This document shows positions 1 through 8,489 of a stretch of DNA of 64,000 bases, piece by piece (the first letter of the stretch is position 1; every line of letters starts with the position of its first letter). The notes under the pieces were generated by a model. The model saw only the letters and a list, made by a program, of their open reading frames with translations, searched no databases and was not told the DNA's origin. The stretch is from the NCBI RefSeq assembly GCF_027912495.1, contig NZ_CP115463.1, positions 1,759,501 to 1,823,500 on the forward strand, given 5' to 3'. The DNA comes from Caulobacter sp. NIBR1757. Lineage in GTDB: Bacteria > Pseudomonadota > Alphaproteobacteria > Caulobacterales > Caulobacteraceae. A program made the translations under genes and the position numbers.

Positions 1-1244
1 GTCGCCCCGGTGTAGAGCTGGCGCGGACGGCCGATCTTACGCGCCGGATCCTCGAACATTTCCTTCCACTGGCTGATCCAGCCGACGGTGCGGGCCAGGG
101 CGAACAGCACGGTGAACATCTTCGACGGGAAGCCCATCGCCCGCAGGGTGATGCCCGAATAGAAGTCGATGTTCGGGTACAGCTTGCGCTCGATGAAGTA
201 GGGGTCGGAGAGGGCGATCTTCTCCAGTTCCATGGCCACTTCCAGCAGCGGGTCGTTGATGCCCAGCTCGCCGAGCACCTCGTGGCAGGTCTTCTGCATC
301 GCGGTCGCCCGCGGGTCGAAGTTCTTGTACACGCGGTGACCGAAGCCCATCAGCTTGTACTTGCGGGCCTTCACCCCCTCGATGAACTCGGGGATCTTGT
401 CGACCGTCCCGATCTCCTCGAGCATTTCCAGGGCTTCCTGGTTGGCGCCGCCATGGCTGGGGCCCCAGAGGCAGGCGATGCCGGCAGCGATGCAGGCGAA
501 CGGATGCGCGCCCGACGACCCGGCCAGGCGGACGGTCGAGGTCGAGGCGTTCTGCTCGTGATCGGCGTGCAGGATGAAGATGCGGTCCATGGCCCGGGTC
601 AGGATCGGGTTCGGCACCCAGTCCTCGGCCGGCACGGCGAAGCACATGCGCAGGAAATTCTCCGAGTAGGAGAGGTTGTTGCGCGGCGACACGAAGGGCT
701 GGCCCATGTGGTACTTGAAGGCGCGGGCCGCGATGGTCGGCATCTTGGCGATCAGGCGATGGGCGCTGATCTCCCGCTCGCGCGGATCATCGACGTTGAT
801 GCTGTCGGCGTAGAAGGCCGACAGGGCGCCGACCGCGCCGGTCATGATCGCCATCGGATGGGCGTCGCGGCGGAAGCCCTCGAAGAAGCGGTCGAACTGG
901 GCGTGCAACATCGTGTGGTAGGTGATGTTGTGATCGAACGTCTCGAACTCGGCGGCGTTCGGCAGCTCGCCGTGCAGCAGCAGGTAGCAGACCTCCAAGA
1001 AGCTGGACTTCTCGACCAGCTGGTCGATCGGATAGCCCCGGTGCAGCAGGATGCCGGCATCACCGTCGATGAAGGTGATCTTGCTTTCGCAGCTGGCCGT
1101 CGAGGTGAAGCCGGGGTCGAAGGTGAACAGGTCGGAGTCGGCGTAGAACTTCCGCACGTCCATCACGTCGGGGCCGGTGGTCCCCTTGAGGATCGGCAGG
1201 TCGAAGCTCTGGTCGCCGATGGTCAGCGTCGCCTTGTCAGCCAT
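1..1244 (-). CDS. gltA: Citrate synthase, type II (3' end cut by window edge)
   Basis: Condenses oxaloacetate and acetyl-CoA to citrate, the entry step of the TCA cycle in the cytoplasm. The minus-strand reading frame starts at ATG 1244-1242 with a GAAAGGA ribosome site just upstream, and 414 codons are visible before the window edge. The visible C-terminal end reads RQLYTGAT, so only some 15 residues are expected to be missing. The active-site signatures [10 protein letters not shown] and [14 protein letters not shown] are both intact, which is typical of the hexameric type II enzymes of Gram-negative bacteria. It lies next to a gltX remnant, as in other alphaproteobacteria where gltX precedes gltA. 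Confidence 0.97.
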   Translation of the reverse strand, partial: MADKATLTIGDQSFDLPILKGTTGPDVMDVRKFYADSDLFTFDPGFTSTASCESKITFIDGDAGILLHRGYPIDQLVEKSSFLEVCYLLLHGELPNAAEFETFDHNITYHTMLHAQFDRFFEGFRRDAHPMAIMTGAVGALSAFYADSINVDDPREREISAHRLIAKMPTIAARAFKYHMGQPFVSPRNNLSYSENFLRMCFAVPAEDWVPNPILTRAMDRIFILHADHEQNASTSTVRLAGSSGAHPFACIAAGIACLWGPSHGGANQEALEMLEEIGTVDKIPEFIEGVKARKYKLMGFGHRVYKNFDPRATAMQKTCHEVLGELGINDPLLEVAMELEKIALSDPYFIERKLYPNIDFYSGITLRAMGFPSKMFTVLFALARTVGWISQWKEMFEDPARKIGRPRQLYTGA

Positions 1245-1302
1245 TCGGCGAGGTCCTTTCAATAGGGTCGGTAAACGTTCGTTCGGCTCGCCTTATAGCG
1301 TC

Positions 1303-1942
1303 TCATTTGGCGGGTGAAAGCGCATCCTCGATACGGCCGGGACTCTCGAGCTTGCCGGGCACGCCGAGCGTCACGCCCATATCGGGGGAGGGGGCGGTGC
1401 CGTTGAGGAGACCGCGCGGGGGCGGGCCGATCCTGCCCAGGGCCACGCCCCCGGATTTGGCAAAGGCCTTGAGCGTTCCTGCGGGCGCCTCGGGCGACCG
1501 GGCGTCCTGGTCGAGGGGCAGGTCGGTGAGGCGGCTCACGCCTGAGGCGGCCTCTTCGATCAGCAACGGGGTCGCTGATTTGTAAACAAAAACAGACTGT
1601 TGAGTGAGCAGTTCGAGGGTCTGCCAAGCTGGCGCCGGACCTGTGTCGCCGGGGTCGATGAGACCTTGCATGGCGTTGGCGGAGGCCGTGATGCGCGGTC
1701 CACTGCGGTGCAAGGCACGGCCGTCGAAGACCTCGCCGACCGGGCCGGCCTGGCGGCCGCTGTCGGCGACCTGCACGGAGCAGGTGTCGATGGGGTTCGC
1801 TTGGCCCGGTAGCGCCGCGGGGCGGCCCTGTTCACATCCGCGACATCAGGGAGTTGAACAACGCTGGCCTTGCCCCTCCAATGTGAAGTGAGCCGGTAGG
1901 CGAAAGGGCGGGCCGCGTGACAACGGGGGCAGTGGAGGGCAT
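1303..1942 (-). pseudogene. gltX: Decayed glutamyl-tRNA synthetase (gltX) remnant
   Basis: Two pieces of a GltX protein can be read here in different frames. From ATG 1942 the minus strand encodes a short peptide containing VVTR, SPTGSLHIGGARPALFN and then a TGA at 1834-1832. This is the GluRS N-terminus with its HIGH-type ATP-binding signature. A second frame, open from 1845 to the TGA at 1305-1303, ends with VALGRIGPPPRGLLNGTAPSPDM and a following LGxPGKLES-RIEDA stretch, the anticodon-binding C-terminus of GluRS (LGKIG-LR-LTG--SP--LG-EE). The middle, including the KMSK region, is gone. The remnant is about 640 bp against about 1.4 kb for an intact gene. The position between comEC and gltA is the usual place of gltX in this group. 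The codon bias of the second frame is still that of a gene. It overlaps the first bases of comEC. Confidence 0.82.
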
Positions 1943-4055
1943 CGGATCGGCGGCCGCTCAATTGCGCGGCCGCCTGACCGCATGGATTCGGGGCGGTCCG
2001 ACTCCGTTGGAAGAGGTTGTCGCCCAGCGGGCCCGCTGGCGGCTATGGACTCCGGTGATGTTCGGTCTGGGCGCGGCCGGGTACATGGGCCTGAAGACCG
2101 AACCGGCCCTTTGGGCGGCGGTGTTGCTGGGGCTGGCGGCCATTGCGGCGGCTTGGACGACCCACCGGCTTACGCGCGGCGGCGGCTGGTTCCTGGTCGT
2201 CGGTCTGGCGGCCCTGATCGTTCTCGGCGGCGTCGCCGGCAAGCTGCGGACCGAACTGGTCCGGGCCCCGGTGGCGCCGACCTTCGACAAGCCGGTCATT
2301 GTCGAGGGCTGGGTGCTGGATGTGGCCAGCCCGGGCTCCAGCGGCGGCCGCCTGCTGATCGCCCCGACCCGGATCGAAGGGCTGGAGCGGGACCAGCTGC
2401 CCTATCGCGTGCGGCTCACGGTCGACCAGGGCGCGGTGGTCGGGCCGGGCCAGGCGGTGCGCCTGCGCGCCGGCCTTGGCCCGCCGCCGCCGCCCTCCAG
2501 CCCCGGCTCCTACGACTTCGCCCGCGACGCCTGGTTCGACCGGGTCGGCGGCGTCGGCTTCTCGGTGTCCCAGCCGCAGGTCGTGGCCTTGGCCGAGCCG
2601 CCGATGGCCCTGCGCTGGGCCATGGCGGTCAACGCCATGCGCTGGAGCCTGGCGCGGCGCATTGTCGATCAGATGGGCGTGCGGTCCGGCGGCCTGGGCG
2701 CCGCCATGGTCACCGGCCACGAAGCCTGGATCACCCGCGAGCAGACCGACGCCATGCGGGCCTCCGGCCTGGCCCACATCATCTCCATCTCGGGTCTGCA
2801 CATGGCCATCGTCGGCGGCTTCGCCTTCGCCCTGGCGAGGCTGCTGATCGCCGCCATCCCATGGCTGGCCCTGCGTATCGACGGCAAGAAGACCGCCGCC
2901 CTGCTCGGCATGGCGGCCGTCGGCACCTATCTGGTGCTCTCCGGCGCGCCGTCGCCGGCGGTGCGGGCGGCCATCACGGCGGGCGTGGCGTTTCTCGCCA
3001 TCCTCTTCGACCGCCGGGCGATCAGTCTCGACGCCCTGGCCGTGGCGGCCATGGTCATCCTGATTCTCTACCCGGAAGCGGCCACCGAGCCGGGCTTCCA
3101 GATGAGCTTCGCGGCCACGGCGGCCCTGGTCGCCCTGGTCGAGGCCATCCCGCAGCCGGTCCGGGAAATTTCCACGCCCTGGTGGATCCGCTGGCCGCAG
3201 GCGGTCGGGGTGTGGATCTTCGCCAGCATCGCCATGAGCCTGGTCGCCGGCCTGGCCACCGGCCCGTTCGCCATGCACCATTTCAACCGCGTCGCCTCCT
3301 ATGGCCTGGTCGCCAACCTGCTGGTCGCGCCGATCTCCAGCTTCGTGATGATGCCCTTCCTCGCCGTCGGGGCGGCGCTGGAGCCCCTGGGATTGGGCGG
3401 TCCCTTCCTGGCCGTGGCCGGCTGGTCCATCGACCTCATGCTGGCCATCGCCGGCCAGACGGCCCAGACGCCGGGCGCCCAGGTCACCGTCGCCAGCGGC
3501 CCGGCCTGGACCCTGCCGGTGGCCTTCCTCGGCATCCTGATTCTCTGCCTGTGGCGCGGCCGTCTGCGTTGGCTGGGCCTGCCCCTAGCTTTGACGGTGG
3601 CCCTGTGGCCGCGTCCGACGCCGCCGGACCTCTGGATTTCTTCGGACGGCTCGGCCTTGGCCGTCCGCCGGGGCGAAGGGGCCATCGCGGCGCGGCCGGA
3701 AAGCCGGCGGTTCGCGCTGGAGGTCTGGTCACGCCGACGGGGGCTGACCCTCGACGACGCTGCCTCGCCGCAGCTGTTCGACTGCAACCGCCGTCGGTGC
3801 CTGGGCGAGATCGCCCACTGGAACCAGCGCCGGGTTCCGGACGAAAAAACCCTGGCCGAGCTGTGCCGGGCCAGGGTTGTCGTGTTCCGGTCGGAGGCTC
3901 CGCAAGGCTGCCGGTCCGACCTGATCCTCAGCGCCGCCGACTTCAGGGCCGGCGGCTCCGCCGAACTCTACCGCGAGGGGCAGAGCTGGCGGATCGTCTG
4001 GGCCCAGCCCCTGAGGGGGCAAAGGCCCTGGACCATCAGTGATACCGGCGGATGA
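1917..4055 (+). CDS. comEC: ComEC/Rec2 family DNA-uptake membrane protein
   Basis: Inner-membrane channel protein of natural transformation, thought to pass single-stranded DNA into the cytoplasm. The 712-residue product starts at GTG 1917 behind GAAAGGGCGG; this start lies inside the old gltX remnant, and a later start cannot be excluded. Two or three membrane segments follow the first 40 residues, then a soluble DUF4131-like part, then the core competence domain with the signature [20 protein letters not shown] around residues 280-300 and many membrane helices to about residue 560. The C-terminal part is a short lactamase-like tail without the HxHxDH metal motif, as in many alphaproteobacterial ComEC proteins. 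It converges on lexA with a 20-bp 3' overlap, so no terminator lies between them. Confidence 0.92.
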   Translation: MTTGAVEGIGSAAAQLRGRLTAWIRGGPTPLEEVVAQRARWRLWTPVMFGLGAAGYMGLKTEPALWAAVLLGLAAIAAAWTTHRLTRGGGWFLVVGLAALIVLGGVAGKLRTELVRAPVAPTFDKPVIVEGWVLDVASPGSSGGRLLIAPTRIEGLERDQLPYRVRLTVDQGAVVGPGQAVRLRAGLGPPPPPSSPGSYDFARDAWFDRVGGVGFSVSQPQVVALAEPPMALRWAMAVNAMRWSLARRIVDQMGVRSGGLGAAMVTGHEAWITREQTDAMRASGLAHIISISGLHMAIVGGFAFALARLLIAAIPWLALRIDGKKTAALLGMAAVGTYLVLSGAPSPAVRAAITAGVAFLAILFDRRAISLDALAVAAMVILILYPEAATEPGFQMSFAATAALVALVEAIPQPVREISTPWWIRWPQAVGVWIFASIAMSLVAGLATGPFAMHHFNRVASYGLVANLLVAPISSFVMMPFLAVGAALEPLGLGGPFLAVAGWSIDLMLAIAGQTAQTPGAQVTVASGPAWTLPVAFLGILILCLWRGRLRWLGLPLALTVALWPRPTPPDLWISSDGSALAVRRGEGAIAARPESRRFALEVWSRRRGLTLDDAASPQLFDCNRRRCLGEIAHWNQRRVPDEKTLAELCRARVVVFRSEAPQGCRSDLILSAADFRAGGSAELYREGQSWRIVWAQPLRGQRPWTISDTGG

Positions 4056-4734
4056 GGCCGACCAGCTTGCCCTGCACGGCCACCTGGTCGGGGCCGTAGA
4101 TCTGGGTCTGGTACTTGGGGTTGGCGGCCTCGAGGGCGATCGAGGCCCCCTTGCGGCGCAGACGCTTGAGGGTGGCGGTCTCGCCCTCGACCAGGGCGAC
4201 AACGATTTCGCCGCTGGTGGCCTGGTCGGTGCGGCGGATGACGACGTAGTCGCCATCGAGGATGCCGGCCTCGATCATCGAGTCGCCGTCGACCTCCAGG
4301 ACATAGTGCTCGCCGGCTCCCAGCATGGCCTCGGGCACCTGCAAGGTGGAGCGTTCGTGCTGGATAGCGTCGATCGGCACGCCGGCGGCGATGCGGCCGA
4401 GCACCGACAGCTCGCGCACGTCGTTGGCCGGCTCGGGGGCGCTCATGGCGGCGCGGGAGCCCTCGACGACCTGCGGCTTGAAGGTCTGGCGGCCGCCGGC
4501 CGGGGCGGACGTCGTCGCCTGTTGCGGCAGCTTGACCACTTCCAGGGCCCGGGCCCGGTGGGCCAGGCGGCGCAGGAAGCCGCGCTCTTCCAGGGCGGTG
4601 ATCAGCCGGTGGATGCCCGACTTGGACGCCAGGTCGAGGGCGTCCTTCATCTCGTCGAAAGACGGCGAGACGCCGGATTCCTTGATGCGTTCGTGGATGA
4701 ACATGAGCAGTTCGTGCTGCTTGCGGGTCAGCAT
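4036..4734 (-). CDS. lexA: LexA repressor, SOS regulator
   Basis: Represses DNA-damage genes and cuts itself when stimulated by RecA filaments. The 232-residue product has an N-terminal winged helix (residues 1-65, beginning [10 protein letters not shown]), a linker, and a C-terminal S24 protease domain. The cleavage pair Ala117-Gly118 (AAGVP), the nucleophile Ser152 (DGDSM) and the general base Lys190 (TATLK) are all present, so it should be fully active. The linker is longer than in E. coli LexA (202 residues), as is usual in alphaproteobacteria. Two SOS-box-like sites lie within 70 bp upstream, which implies autoregulation. Confidence 0.97.
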   Translation of the reverse strand: MLTRKQHELLMFIHERIKESGVSPSFDEMKDALDLASKSGIHRLITALEERGFLRRLAHRARALEVVKLPQQATTSAPAGGRQTFKPQVVEGSRAAMSAPEPANDVRELSVLGRIAAGVPIDAIQHERSTLQVPEAMLGAGEHYVLEVDGDSMIEAGILDGDYVVIRRTDQATSGEIVVALVEGETATLKRLRRKGASIALEAANPKYQTQIYGPDQVAVQGKLVGLIRRYH

Positions 4735-4762
4735 GGGCGGGCTCTCCAGGCGCGATTCACGG

Positions 4763-4777
4763 GAACAAATCGCAAAC
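4763..4777 (-). promoter_or_regulatory. Imperfect second SOS box upstream of lexA
   Basis: On the minus strand this reads GTTTGCGATTTGTTC, which fits GTTC-N7-GTTC with one mismatch in the first half. It lies 29 bp upstream of the lexA start codon. A second weaker LexA site beside a perfect one is plausible, but only the sequence match supports it. Confidence 0.45.
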
Positions 4778-4786
4778 GATGCGGAT

Positions 4787-4801
4787 GTTCTCTAGGTGTT
4801 C
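4787..4801 (+). promoter_or_regulatory. LexA binding site (SOS box)
   Basis: GTTCTCTAGGTGTTC is a perfect match to the direct-repeat SOS box GTTC-N7-GTTC known from alphaproteobacterial LexA. It lies about 53 bp upstream of the lexA start and about 95 bp upstream of the small plus-strand gene at 4897, so it could act on both divergent genes. Confidence 0.85.
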
Positions 4802-4896
4802 TTTCTTGCTGTCAAGTTAACCGCGTTGGTCGCTCGACAGAGGAACCGGCAGAATTTTGCGCCGTTGACCTGATCTCAGCAGCAGCCGCGTGACCC

Positions 4897-5142
4897 ATGT
4901 TCAACCAGCTCAATCCCTGCCTGCCCGTGACCGTCGAAGGAAAGGGCAAGGGCTATGCCTTCGCTGTCATCGACTATGGCCAGGAGCATCACCTGATCTG
5001 GGTGGTTGCGCTGGATGACACCGGCGAAATCTGGTCGGCGCCGAACCCAAAGGTGCGGATGACCGCCAACTGGACGATGGGGCGCAAGCCGGCGCCTGCC
5101 AATGAGGTGACCAGTCTGCGGCCGGCGGCGGTCGCGGGTTAG
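4897..5142 (+). CDS. Small conserved-type hypothetical protein, 81 aa
   Basis: I do not recognise a family. The product is 81 residues with an acidic, aromatic middle (FAVIDYGQEHHLIWVVALDD) followed by WSAPNPKVRMTANWTMGR, which looks like a small beta-rich cytoplasmic domain. There is no signal peptide or membrane segment. It diverges from lexA and sits about 95 bp downstream of the SOS box, so damage-inducible expression is possible. In related genomes moeA/moaC usually occupy this position between lexA and trpC. Confidence 0.7.
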   Translation: MFNQLNPCLPVTVEGKGKGYAFAVIDYGQEHHLIWVVALDDTGEIWSAPNPKVRMTANWTMGRKPAPANEVTSLRPAAVAG

Positions 5143-5212
5143 GAAATTTTCTGCCGGCCTAGGCGGCCTCGACGTCTGGCGGACCCGCGGGTCTTCGGCT
5201 TAGGCTGATCGG

Positions 5213-5563
5213 ATGTCACTCCTGCAGGCTCAGTTGGCGATCTGTGCTCGCTTCGGCGTGGAGCACTTCCCGACCTTGCCGTCAGCGAAGGTCGGGATCG
5301 CGCAGGATGCGCTCGATGGCGGTTGGCCCGTGAACGCTCTGCGTCATTCACCGGAAGGCGAAGCCAGCGGCTGGTACATATGGGCTGGCGAAGACCTGTC
5401 TCAGCCGCCCAACTACTTTGCGCCGTTCCACGCAAGCCACTTGGGAGTCCTTTGCCCAACGGTCGTGCCCTACCTAGGCTTGCCGCCCGGATGGCGCATC
5501 CTGATAGCGGAGGGGCATGATGACGTCTGGTTCGATGCGGCTTTGCTCGACCCCGGCGCCTGA
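5213..5563 (+). CDS. Hypothetical protein, 116 aa
   Basis: Unrecognised. The protein is soluble with no signal peptide. It has a proline- and aromatic-rich middle (GWYIWAGEDLSQPPNYFAPFH) and ends with PPGWRILIAEGHDDVWFDAAL, a pattern reminiscent of small domains found in immunity-type proteins. I cannot place it in a named family, and no toxin partner is visible beside it. It lies 70 bp after the 81-aa gene on the same strand and converges on trpC. Together with its neighbour it fills the slot where moaC and moeA are often found. Confidence 0.65.
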   Translation: MSLLQAQLAICARFGVEHFPTLPSAKVGIAQDALDGGWPVNALRHSPEGEASGWYIWAGEDLSQPPNYFAPFHASHLGVLCPTVVPYLGLPPGWRILIAEGHDDVWFDAALLDPGA

Positions 5564-5590
5564 CCCCGACCGCGCAATTTCGCCCCGCCG

Positions 5591-6364
5591 TCAGGCCAGC
5601 AGAGCCCGGGTCGCGGCGGTGACGTCGGCCTGACGCATCAGGCTCTCGCCGACCAGCATGGCGCGGGCTCCGGCAGCGGCCATGCGGGCAACGTCGGCGG
5701 GGGTGAAGATGCCGCTTTCGGTGACCAGCAGGACGTCGGCCGGGAGGTCCGCCGCCAGGCGTTCCGTGACGGCGAGATCGACGACGAAGCTGCGCAGGTC
5801 GCGGTTGTTGACGCCGAGCAGGGTGGCGCCAAGGCTCAAGGCCCGGTCGCGTTCGGCCTCGTCATGGACCTCGACCAGGGCGTCCATGCCGTGGCGCGTG
5901 GCCTCGGCCATCAGGTCGGCGGCCAGGGCGTCGTCGATCATGGCCATGATGACCAAGATGGCGTCGGCGCCGAGCGCGCGGCTTTCAGCGACCTGCCAGG
6001 GATCGACCAGGAAGTCCTTGCGGATGCAGGGGAGAGCGACTTGGGCGCGGGCGGCGACCAGGTAGCTGTCATCGCCCTGGAAGCTGGGGCCATCGGTCAG
6101 CACCGACAGGCAGGCGGCGCCGCCGGCCTCGTAGGCGCGGGCGAGGGCCGGCGGATCGAAGTCGGCGCGGATCAGGCCTTTGGAGGGCGAGGCCTTCTTG
6201 ATCTCGGCGATGAGGGCGAGGCGGTCGCCGGACTTGGCTTCCAGCGCCTTGCGGAAACCGCGCGGGGCGGAGGCGCCGCTGGCATCGACAGTCGGGCGCG
6301 CCGCCTTGCGGGCGGCGATGTCCTCGCGCTTGTAGCCGGCGATTTTCGCGAGGATGTCGGTCAT
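5591..6364 (-). CDS. trpC: Indole-3-glycerol phosphate synthase
   Basis: Closes the indole ring of CdRP in tryptophan synthesis, releasing CO2. The 257-residue TIM barrel begins [20 protein letters not shown] and carries the family signatures [14 protein letters not shown] (with the catalytic Lys), [22 protein letters not shown] and VTESGI. The start codon overlaps the trpD stop (TGATG), so it is translationally coupled and the last gene of the trpG-D-C cluster. It is monofunctional, with no TrpF domain attached. Confidence 0.97.
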   Translation of the reverse strand: MTDILAKIAGYKREDIAARKAARPTVDASGASAPRGFRKALEAKSGDRLALIAEIKKASPSKGLIRADFDPPALARAYEAGGAACLSVLTDGPSFQGDDSYLVAARAQVALPCIRKDFLVDPWQVAESRALGADAILVIMAMIDDALAADLMAEATRHGMDALVEVHDEAERDRALSLGATLLGVNNRDLRSFVVDLAVTERLAADLPADVLLVTESGIFTPADVARMAAAGARAMLVGESLMRQADVTAATRALLA

Positions 6365-7377
6365 CAGCTGTGGGTGGCGGCGATGAGGCCGGCCAGCGCC
6401 GCTTTGGCCCGGCCGTCGTCGATGACGGCGGCGGCCAGCTCGACCCCGTCGCGCAGGGTCTCGACCTTGTCGCCGATCAGGAAGGCGGCGGCGGCGTTGA
6501 GCAGCACCACGTCGCGGTAGGCGCCCCTTTCACCGTCGAGCAGGCGGGTCAGGGCGGCGGCGTTCACCTCCGGCGTGCCGCCGGTCAGCTCGTCGAGGCT
6601 GTGCTTCTGCAGGCCGACGGCGTCGGGGGTGATGTTGAAGTTGCGGACCCCGCCGTCGCGCCATTCGCAGACCATGGTCGGGCCGGTGACGGTCATCTCG
6701 TCCATGCCCGAACCGTGGACGGTCCAGGCCCGTTCGGCGCCCAGCGCGCCCAGCACCCGGGCCAGCGGCTCCAGCAGGCGCGGGTCATAGACGCCGAGCA
6801 CCTGGCGTTTGGCGCCGGCGGGATTGGAAAGCGGGCCCAACAGGTTGAAAATGGTGCGGAAACCGAGCTCTGCCCGAACCGGCAGCACGTGGCGCATGGC
6901 GCCGTGGTGGGCCGGGGCGAACAGGAAGCAGATGCCCGCTTCGTCGAGCGCCTTGCGCTGCTGCTCGAGGCCGGCGTCGATCTTGACCCCGAGGGCGGCC
7001 AGCACGTCCGAGGAGCCGGACTTGGAGGAGAGGGCGCGGGTGCCGTGCTTGGCGATCTTCAGGCCGCCGCCGGCCGCCACCAGGGCGCTGGCGGTGGAGA
7101 TGTTGAAGGTGTGCAGCCCGTCGCCGCCGGTGCCGCAGGTGTCGACCACGTCATAGGGGTGGTCGAGGGTGACGGCGGCGCGGCGCATGGCCCGGGCGCA
7201 GGCTGTCAGCTCGCCCACCGTCTCGCCACGCAGGCGGATGGCGGTGACGGCGGCGGCGATCTGGGCCGGGGTCGGCTCGCCGCGAAGACAGGCGGCGAAG
7301 AACTCTTCGGCGTCGAATTCAGACAGGGTCTGACCATCCGCCAGGCGGGCGAGGAGGGGCTTGAAGGCGTCCGACAT
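6364..7377 (-). CDS. trpD: Anthranilate phosphoribosyltransferase
   Basis: Transfers the phosphoribosyl group of PRPP to anthranilate, the second step of the tryptophan branch. The 337-residue product has the N-terminal helical domain and the PRPP-binding signature [17 protein letters not shown], followed by [17 protein letters not shown] and [10 protein letters not shown]. It starts 3 bp after the trpG stop and overlaps trpC, so the three genes form one operon. trpE is not in the window. Confidence 0.98.
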   Translation of the reverse strand: MSDAFKPLLARLADGQTLSEFDAEEFFAACLRGEPTPAQIAAAVTAIRLRGETVGELTACARAMRRAAVTLDHPYDVVDTCGTGGDGLHTFNISTASALVAAGGGLKIAKHGTRALSSKSGSSDVLAALGVKIDAGLEQQRKALDEAGICFLFAPAHHGAMRHVLPVRAELGFRTIFNLLGPLSNPAGAKRQVLGVYDPRLLEPLARVLGALGAERAWTVHGSGMDEMTVTGPTMVCEWRDGGVRNFNITPDAVGLQKHSLDELTGGTPEVNAAALTRLLDGERGAYRDVVLLNAAAAFLIGDKVETLRDGVELAAAVIDDGRAKAALAGLIAATHS

Positions 7378-7380
7378 GTT

Positions 7381-7971
7381 CTAGACCACGGCTGTCCTGG
7401 GCACATTGGCCAGGTCGAGGAAGTTGCCGAGCAGCTGGTGGCCGCAGGTCGTCAGGATCGATTCCGGATGGAACTGCACGCCGTGCACCGGCCGGGTCTT
7501 GTGGGCCAGGCCCATGATCTCGCCGTCCTCGGTCCAGGCGGTGACTTCGAGCTCGGTCGGCAGGGTGGCGCGGTCGACGGCCAGGCTGTGGTAGCGGGTG
7601 GCGGTGAAGGGGCTGGGCAAGTCCTTGAAGACACTGGCCCCCTCATGGAGGATCGGGCTGGTCTTGCCGTGCATGATGGCCTTGGCGCGGATAACGTCGC
7701 CACCATAGGCCTCGCCCATGGCCTGGTGGCCCAGGCAGACGCCGAAGATCGGCATGTCGTCGGGGGCGCCGCGCAGCAGGGGCAGGCAGATGCCGGCCTG
7801 GGCGGGAGCCTTGGGACCGGGCGACAGCAGGATGGCGGCCGGCTTGAGACCCAGGGCCTCCTGCACGGTCAGCGCGTCGTTGCGCCGGACAAGCGTCTGG
7901 GCCCCCAGCTCGTTCAGGTAGTGAACGAGGTTGTAGGTGAAGCTGTCGTAGTTATCGATCACCAGGATCAT
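7381..7971 (-). CDS. trpG: Anthranilate synthase component II (glutamine amidotransferase)
   Basis: Supplies ammonia from glutamine to TrpE (or PabB) for anthranilate or aminodeoxychorismate synthesis. The 196-residue class I amidotransferase has the complete triad: Cys79 in GVCLGHQ, and His168 and Glu170 in HPES. The oxyanion strand [13 protein letters not shown] is also conserved. It heads the visible trpG-trpD-trpC cluster. As in many bacteria, one protein may serve both tryptophan and folate synthesis. No leader peptide or attenuator is evident in the 42 bp upstream. Confidence 0.95.
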   Translation of the reverse strand: MILVIDNYDSFTYNLVHYLNELGAQTLVRRNDALTVQEALGLKPAAILLSPGPKAPAQAGICLPLLRGAPDDMPIFGVCLGHQAMGEAYGGDVIRAKAIMHGKTSPILHEGASVFKDLPSPFTATRYHSLAVDRATLPTELEVTAWTEDGEIMGLAHKTRPVHGVQFHPESILTTCGHQLLGNFLDLANVPRTAVV

Positions 7972-8013
7972 GGGACCGCTTCTAGCGAGGATGTTCGGCG
8001 AGGGGAACGGGGT

Positions 8014-8430
8014 TCAGCGCTCGGCGGCCTTGCGGCGGTCGATGGCGAAGTCGCCCTCGCCGTGCACGCCGAGGCTGGCGTAGCGGCCCTGTTCCGCCTT
8101 GTGGATGAACTGCTCGGCGACAATCCAGGCCTTCAGCGGCCGGAGCACGGCCATGCAACCGCCGATCAGGGCCGGAAAGACCAGCAGAATCTGCAGCCAG
8201 ATCGGCGGCGAGGCGACCACCGCCCACCAGGCCCAGACGGAAATGACCAGGATGCCGACCGCGGTCATCGCGAAAAAGGCCGGACCATCGGCCGGATCGG
8301 CGAAGCCGTAGTCCAGGCCGCAGGCCTCGCAGGACGGAGCCAGGGTCAAGAAGCCGGCAAACAGATGTCCTTCGCCGCAGCGGGGACAGCGACACCGCAG
8401 ACCGGTCTGCAGGGAGGTGGGAAGGGTCAT
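8014..8430 (-). CDS. DUF983 family membrane protein
   Basis: Function unknown. The chosen ATG at 8430 gives 138 residues and has GGAG eight bases upstream; a longer reading to 8505 would run through the MocR operator. The N-terminus has a four-cysteine zinc-ribbon-like pair (RCPRCGEGHLF and CEACG), followed by two membrane helices (around residues 52-72 and 77-100) and a short cytoplasmic tail, the usual DUF983 layout. It is divergent from a MocR regulator whose operator covers the start region, so it is a candidate target of that regulator. It could instead be cotranscribed with trpG, 42 bp downstream. Confidence 0.85.
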   Translation of the reverse strand: MTLPTSLQTGLRCRCPRCGEGHLFAGFLTLAPSCEACGLDYGFADPADGPAFFAMTAVGILVISVWAWWAVVASPPIWLQILLVFPALIGGCMAVLRPLKAWIVAEQFIHKAEQGRYASLGVHGEGDFAIDRRKAAER

Positions 8431-8439
8431 CGGGCGCTC

Positions 8440-8484
8440 CATACAATACGGACTTGAATCCATACAATGTGTAGATATTGTATG
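8440..8484. promoter_or_regulatory. Putative MocR operator: three CATACAAT half-sites
   Basis: CATACAAT occurs at 8440-8447 and again at 8461-8468, exactly 21 bp apart in direct orientation. Its reverse complement ATTGTATG lies at 8477-8484, forming a perfect inverted repeat with an 8-bp spacer. The site sits between the divergent DUF983 and MocR genes and reaches to within six bases of the MocR ATG. Direct plus inverted half-sites are typical of MocR/GabR-type operators. Binding is inferred. Confidence 0.72.
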
Positions 8485-8489
8485 GCAAA

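Noticed and set aside
1600..1812. Short plus-strand open frames over the gltX remnant
   Set aside because: The minus strand carries recognisable GltX pieces and gene-like codon use; the plus frames have no ribosome site or family match.
6370..8457. 695-codon open frame on the plus strand
   Set aside because: Antisense to trpD, trpG and the DUF983 gene, all of which have clear families. Composition is typical of a shadow.
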